Positions 6,190 to 7,961 of a DNA stretch of 7,961 nucleotides are shown one piece after another (the first letter of the stretch is position 1; each line of letters begins with the position of its first letter). The stretch is from positions 1 to 7,961 of the forward strand of contig CAKTXB010000083.1 in the NCBI GenBank assembly GCA_934630555.1. The letters are read 5' to 3'. The translations under genes were made by a program, and so were the position numbers. Below the pieces are notes generated by a model. It had not been told where the DNA came from. It worked only from the letters and a program-made list of their open reading frames with translations, and ran no database searches. Origin of the DNA: an uncultured Oscillospiraceae bacterium. Lineage in GTDB: Bacteria; Bacillota; Clostridia; Oscillospirales; Oscillospiraceae.

Positions 6190-6660
6190 TCAGCGTTTTC
6201 TGGTTTTCGTCTTATGGTCGGCATACAGCCGACTGGAGGACATTTTGCTGTTGGAGTCCGACATGAACTGCTTGAGCATATCGTCAAACGAGCGCTGCTG
6301 CGGTTCCGTGTTCTGTGCCGGACGGAATGTCTGCTGGCGCGGACGGTCGTTTTGCCGCGGGCGATCATTTGTGCGCGGACGCTCCGGCCGGGGCTCCCGT
6401 CCTGCCTCACGGTTATCCGGCCGCTGGCGCGGCTGGGTACGCTTGATGGACAGGTTGATCTTCCCGTTCTCCATGCCGATGACCATGACCTTGACGTCCT
6501 GTCCCTCCGTCAGAAAATCGCGGATCTCGTTTACAAACGTGTACGCGACCTCGGAGATATGTACCATCCCGGTCGAGCCGTCGGGCAGCAGCACAAACGC
6601 GCCGAATTTTGTCAGGCTCTTGACTTTTCCTTCATAGATTCCGCCAACTGTAAGCTCCAT
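6190..6660 (-). CDS. yabR: S1-domain RNA-binding protein, YabR-like
   Basis: The protein has 156 residues. Residues 1-73 are one S1 (OB-fold) domain with the standard pattern VGGIYEGKVKSLTKFGAFV, GMVHISEVA (31-39), GQDVKVMVIG (53-62) and KINLSIK (67-73). Residues 74-123 are a low-complexity Arg/Pro/Gln/Asn tail with an NDRPRQ motif used twice (98-103, 104-109), probably disordered and RNA-contacting. Residues 124-156 form a short C-terminal segment (SFDDMLKQFM, then a Lys/Arg end) of a kind also found on clostridial YabR proteins. It probably binds RNA or ribosomes; a precise role is not shown. The position directly after divIC matches Bacillus subtilis. The gap to divIC is 32 bases, with GGGAGA about 12 bases before the ATG. 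In B. subtilis spoIIE follows; here the unit ends instead. Confidence 0.88.
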   Translation of the reverse strand: MELTVGGIYEGKVKSLTKFGAFVLLPDGSTGMVHISEVAYTFVNEIRDFLTEGQDVKVMVIGMENGKINLSIKRTQPRQRPDNREAGREPRPERPRTNDRPRQNDRPRQQTFRPAQNTEPQQRSFDDMLKQFMSDSNSKMSSSRLYADHKTKTRKR

Positions 6661-6692
6661 AAACTGTGGTGTTCTCCCAAACTTTATTTGAA

Positions 6693-6971
6693 TCAGTTCC
6701 GAACATCGCGAAATACGATCTCGTTATCTGAAACCATTCCGAGTTTTTCCCGCGCCACGGCTTCCACACCTGCGTCGGTGTCCAGATTGTCAATGGCATC
6801 CTGTAAGCGCTCGTTTTCCTGCTCAGCGGCGGTGATGCTGCCGGTCAGGCTTGCGGCCTCGGCGTTCTTTGCCGAGATCTGTGACCGCAGCGACACCAGG
6901 GTAACGGTAGCATATACCACCACGATCAGAAGCACCAGCTTCACCAACAGAGACGACCGAACAAATTTCAC
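6693..6971 (-). CDS. divIC: Septum formation initiator, FtsB/DivIC family
   Basis: The protein has 92 residues. A short cytoplasmic N-terminus is followed by one membrane helix (about 9-27), a coiled coil outside the membrane (about 30-65, rich in E/Q/N/L heptads), and the conserved end AREKLGMVSDNEIVFRDV (73-90). DivIC works with FtsL and DivIB in the divisome. The start is GTG at 6971, with AAGGGAG 11 bases ahead. This start lies inside the yabQ frame, which continues 149 bases into divIC. The gene needs vegetative expression, and a sigma-A-like promoter lies at 7031-7059 inside yabQ. Family assignment is firm; the name divIC rather than ftsB follows from the gene neighbourhood. Confidence 0.9.
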   Translation of the reverse strand: MKFVRSSLLVKLVLLIVVVYATVTLVSLRSQISAKNAEAASLTGSITAAEQENERLQDAIDNLDTDAGVEAVAREKLGMVSDNEIVFRDVRN

Positions 6972-7437
6972 TGGCTTTCACGCTCCCTTCGCTGCGGCGG
7001 CGCATGACTCCTGCCACCATCTTACCGAACATTGTAACCCATTTTTTGAGAATTGCAAAGAGGAAAATCAAAATTTTTTTAATTTTTTTTGCGCACCACC
7101 GCAGCGGCCACGTGACAAACCGCATGAATTTTTCCAGCACTGACAAAATCATGCAAAATACTTGCAGCATCAGGCGGCTCAGCAGCCAAAAATACACGGC
7201 CAGCCCCGCGGCGGCAGCCGGCAGGAAAAACAGCCGGAACTGTCCGCGCCCCGCGCCAAACGTCAGCACCAGCAGTGCGAATGCCAGCCCCAGCGCGAAC
7301 AGTGCGTCCATCACCGGCCCCGACCGCGCGTGCCGCCGCCGCATGGCACGCAATGCGTCATAAAACAGCCCCAGCGCCACACCAGCCAGTGCCGCCGTGC
7401 CAGCCTGCGCGGCTTGCAATCCCAGCGGCAGCTCCAT
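6823..7437 (-). CDS. yabQ: Spore cortex biosynthesis protein YabQ
   Basis: The protein has 204 residues. Hydrophobic helices lie at about 9-28, 41-60, 68-87 and 90-106, with GLFYDALRAMRRR (23-35) after the first helix as in the YabQ family. A Lys-rich segment follows (117-140). In B. subtilis YabQ is a membrane protein required for spore cortex formation and made under sigma-E. The start overlaps the yabP stop (TGATG, one shared base), implying translational coupling. Residues 156-204 are read from DNA that also encodes the N-terminus of divIC; they are Arg/Gly-rich, not hydrophobic, and may be an unselected read-through. Two poly-A tracts in the message (8 and 7 A, at 7090-7083 and 7080-7074) encode the KKIKKI segment. 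Confidence 0.82.
   Translation of the reverse strand: MELPLGLQAAQAGTAALAGVALGLFYDALRAMRRRHARSGPVMDALFALGLAFALLVLTFGAGRGQFRLFFLPAAAAGLAVYFWLLSRLMLQVFCMILSVLEKFMRFVTWPLRWCAKKIKKILIFLFAILKKWVTMFGKMVAGVMRRRSEGSVKASEICSVVSVGEAGASDRGGICYRYPGVAAVTDLGKERRGRKPDRQHHRR
7031..7059 (-). promoter_or_regulatory. Putative sigma-A promoter for divIC-yabR inside yabQ
   Basis: On the minus strand TACAAT (7036-7031, 5 of 6) is preceded at 17 bases by TTTGCA (7059-7054, 4 of 6), or at 16 bases by TTGCAA. Transcription would start near 7024, leaving a leader of about 53 bases to the divIC GTG. Confidence 0.55.
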
Positions 7438-7721
7438 CAGCCGAACAACCGCGCAAAAAAGCCGCCGGCCGGCGCGTCCGGTTCATAGCGCACGCAGTCC
7501 ACCGTGCCGTCCACACGCACCTCGCCGCCATCGAGCGAGAGCATCTGCAAATGCAGCCCCTGCCCCTGCACCACCAACACGCCGCGCGTCGTGCCCAGCA
7601 CCACCGTGCCCTCGTCAAAGCTATCGACCTCTACCACGCCCGTCACCGTCAAATGCTGCCGCGCATCCAGCGTCAGCCGATGCGGCAGCTCCGGTGTCCG
7701 CGCCTGTACCTCTGTTGCCAT
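7437..7721 (-). CDS. yabP: Sporulation protein YabP
   Basis: The protein has 94 residues and is full length for the YabP family. Family landmarks run through the whole chain: PHRLTLDARQHLTVTGVVEVDSF in outline (13-35), the LGTTRGVLVVQGQGLHLQMLSL beta stretch (42-63), GEVRVDGTVDCVRYE (66-80), and a GFFARLFG end (87-94). YabP genes are confined to spore formers and are usually followed by yabQ, as here. The start is ATG at 7721, because AAGGAGG lies 7 bases ahead; a longer frame back to 7886 reads through hairpin-rich intergenic DNA and is rejected. A sigma-E-like promoter precedes it. The biochemical role is unknown. Confidence 0.92.
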   Translation of the reverse strand: MATEVQARTPELPHRLTLDARQHLTVTGVVEVDSFDEGTVVLGTTRGVLVVQGQGLHLQMLSLDGGEVRVDGTVDCVRYEPDAPAGGFFARLFG

Positions 7722-7728
7722 GCTGCGC

Positions 7729-7735
7729 CCTCCTT
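7729..7735 (-). promoter_or_regulatory. Ribosome binding site fixing the yabP start
   Basis: AAGGAGG (7735-7729), seven bases before the ATG at 7721, is the strongest Shine-Dalgarno sequence in the window. It excludes the upstream in-frame start at 7886. Confidence 0.9.
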
Positions 7736-7749
7736 GTCCTTGTAAGACA

Positions 7750-7777
7750 AGTTTATTCGCAGGCGCGGGGAATATGC
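7750..7777 (-). promoter_or_regulatory. Putative sigma-E promoter of yabP-yabQ
   Basis: On the minus strand GCATATT (7777-7771) matches the sigma-E -35 consensus KMATATT at all 7 positions. After 13 bases comes AATAAACT (7757-7750), matching CATACAHT at 6 of 8. The predicted start near 7743 lies just ahead of the ribosome site. B. subtilis yabP and yabQ are known members of the sigma-E regulon. Confidence 0.55.
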
Positions 7778-7943
7778 CTGCCTTGCAGCAGGCGGGGGCA
7801 ATTTTTGACGGGGCTGCGCCCGTCGCCGGTTTTTTCTGGCCGCCCCTGCGGTGCGAAGTCACCGCTTTTGCCTCGGTGTATGGCACACCGCAACCGTGCC
7901 TCCGGCGGCTGACTTTTTTCTGCCTTGCCAGAAAAAAGTCAGC
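7776..7943. repeat. Run of five short palindromic hairpins upstream of yabP
   Basis: Within 168 bases five inverted repeats follow one another: 7776-7793 (GCCTGC/GCAGGC), 7807-7824 (GACGGG/CCCGTC), 7848-7865 (GCGGTG/CACCGC), 7874-7890 (CGGTGT/ACACCG) and 7908-7943 (15 perfect pairs, loop CCTTGC). The last has T6 and A6 runs inside its arms. T-runs follow the second and third on the plus side, but no plus-strand gene precedes them. I see no gene between 7722 and the window end. The array resembles a composite of dispersed extragenic palindromes. Confidence 0.6.
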
Positions 7944-7961
7944 AAAAAAGAGGCGCTTTAG

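Noticed and set aside
7722..7886. N-terminal extension of yabP by 55 residues
   Set aside because: It crosses hairpin repeats and the putative promoter, has no family similarity, and the ribosome site lies before the internal ATG at 7721.

Overview
The window looks like a chromosomal segment of a GC-rich member of the Clostridia, most likely in the Oscillospiraceae/Ruminococcaceae range. That placement is inferred from the Firmicutes gene order yabP-yabQ-divIC-yabR, strong AGGAGG-type ribosome sites, GC-rich codon use and intrinsic terminators. The genus cannot be fixed from the sequence. No mobile element, CRISPR array, rRNA or tRNA was seen. Seven of the eight genes lie on the minus strand; only queH is on the plus strand.

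Left to right: 1-173 is intergenic, with two copies of a GC-rich hairpin repeat and the terminator of the next gene. 174-1835 (-) encodes a DUF2207-type membrane protein with a signal peptide. 1927-3285 (-) encodes an 11-helix sodium-coupled transporter of the NSS/LeuT family. 3286-3589 is a 304-base spacer holding a putative promoter for the transporter, the terminator facing out of ade, an alternative hairpin that competes with it, a 16-codon open frame and a strong 10-bp hairpin. 3590-5326 (-) is adenine deaminase. 5327-5500 is a divergent promoter region with two good sigma-A promoters back to back. 5501-6046 (+) is queH, the epoxyqueuosine reductase of tRNA modification. It converges on yabR, with a terminator for yabR between them.

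6190-7721 (-) is a compact cluster, transcribed in the order yabP, yabQ, divIC (ftsB-like), yabR. This is the Bacillus subtilis order, and it mixes spore genes (yabP, yabQ) with a vegetative cell-division gene (divIC) and an S1-domain RNA-binding protein. The sequence offers a plausible solution to the conflicting expression needs: a sigma-E-like promoter sits directly before yabP, and a sigma-A-like promoter is buried in the yabQ coding region ahead of divIC. 7722-7961 holds no gene I can support, but carries a run of at least five short perfect hairpins.

The window is mostly ordinary housekeeping and sporulation DNA. The points most worth a second look are the two-promoter arrangement in the yab cluster, the 149-base overlap of yabQ with divIC, the poly-A tracts in yabQ, and the attenuator-like spacer between ade and the NSS transporter.
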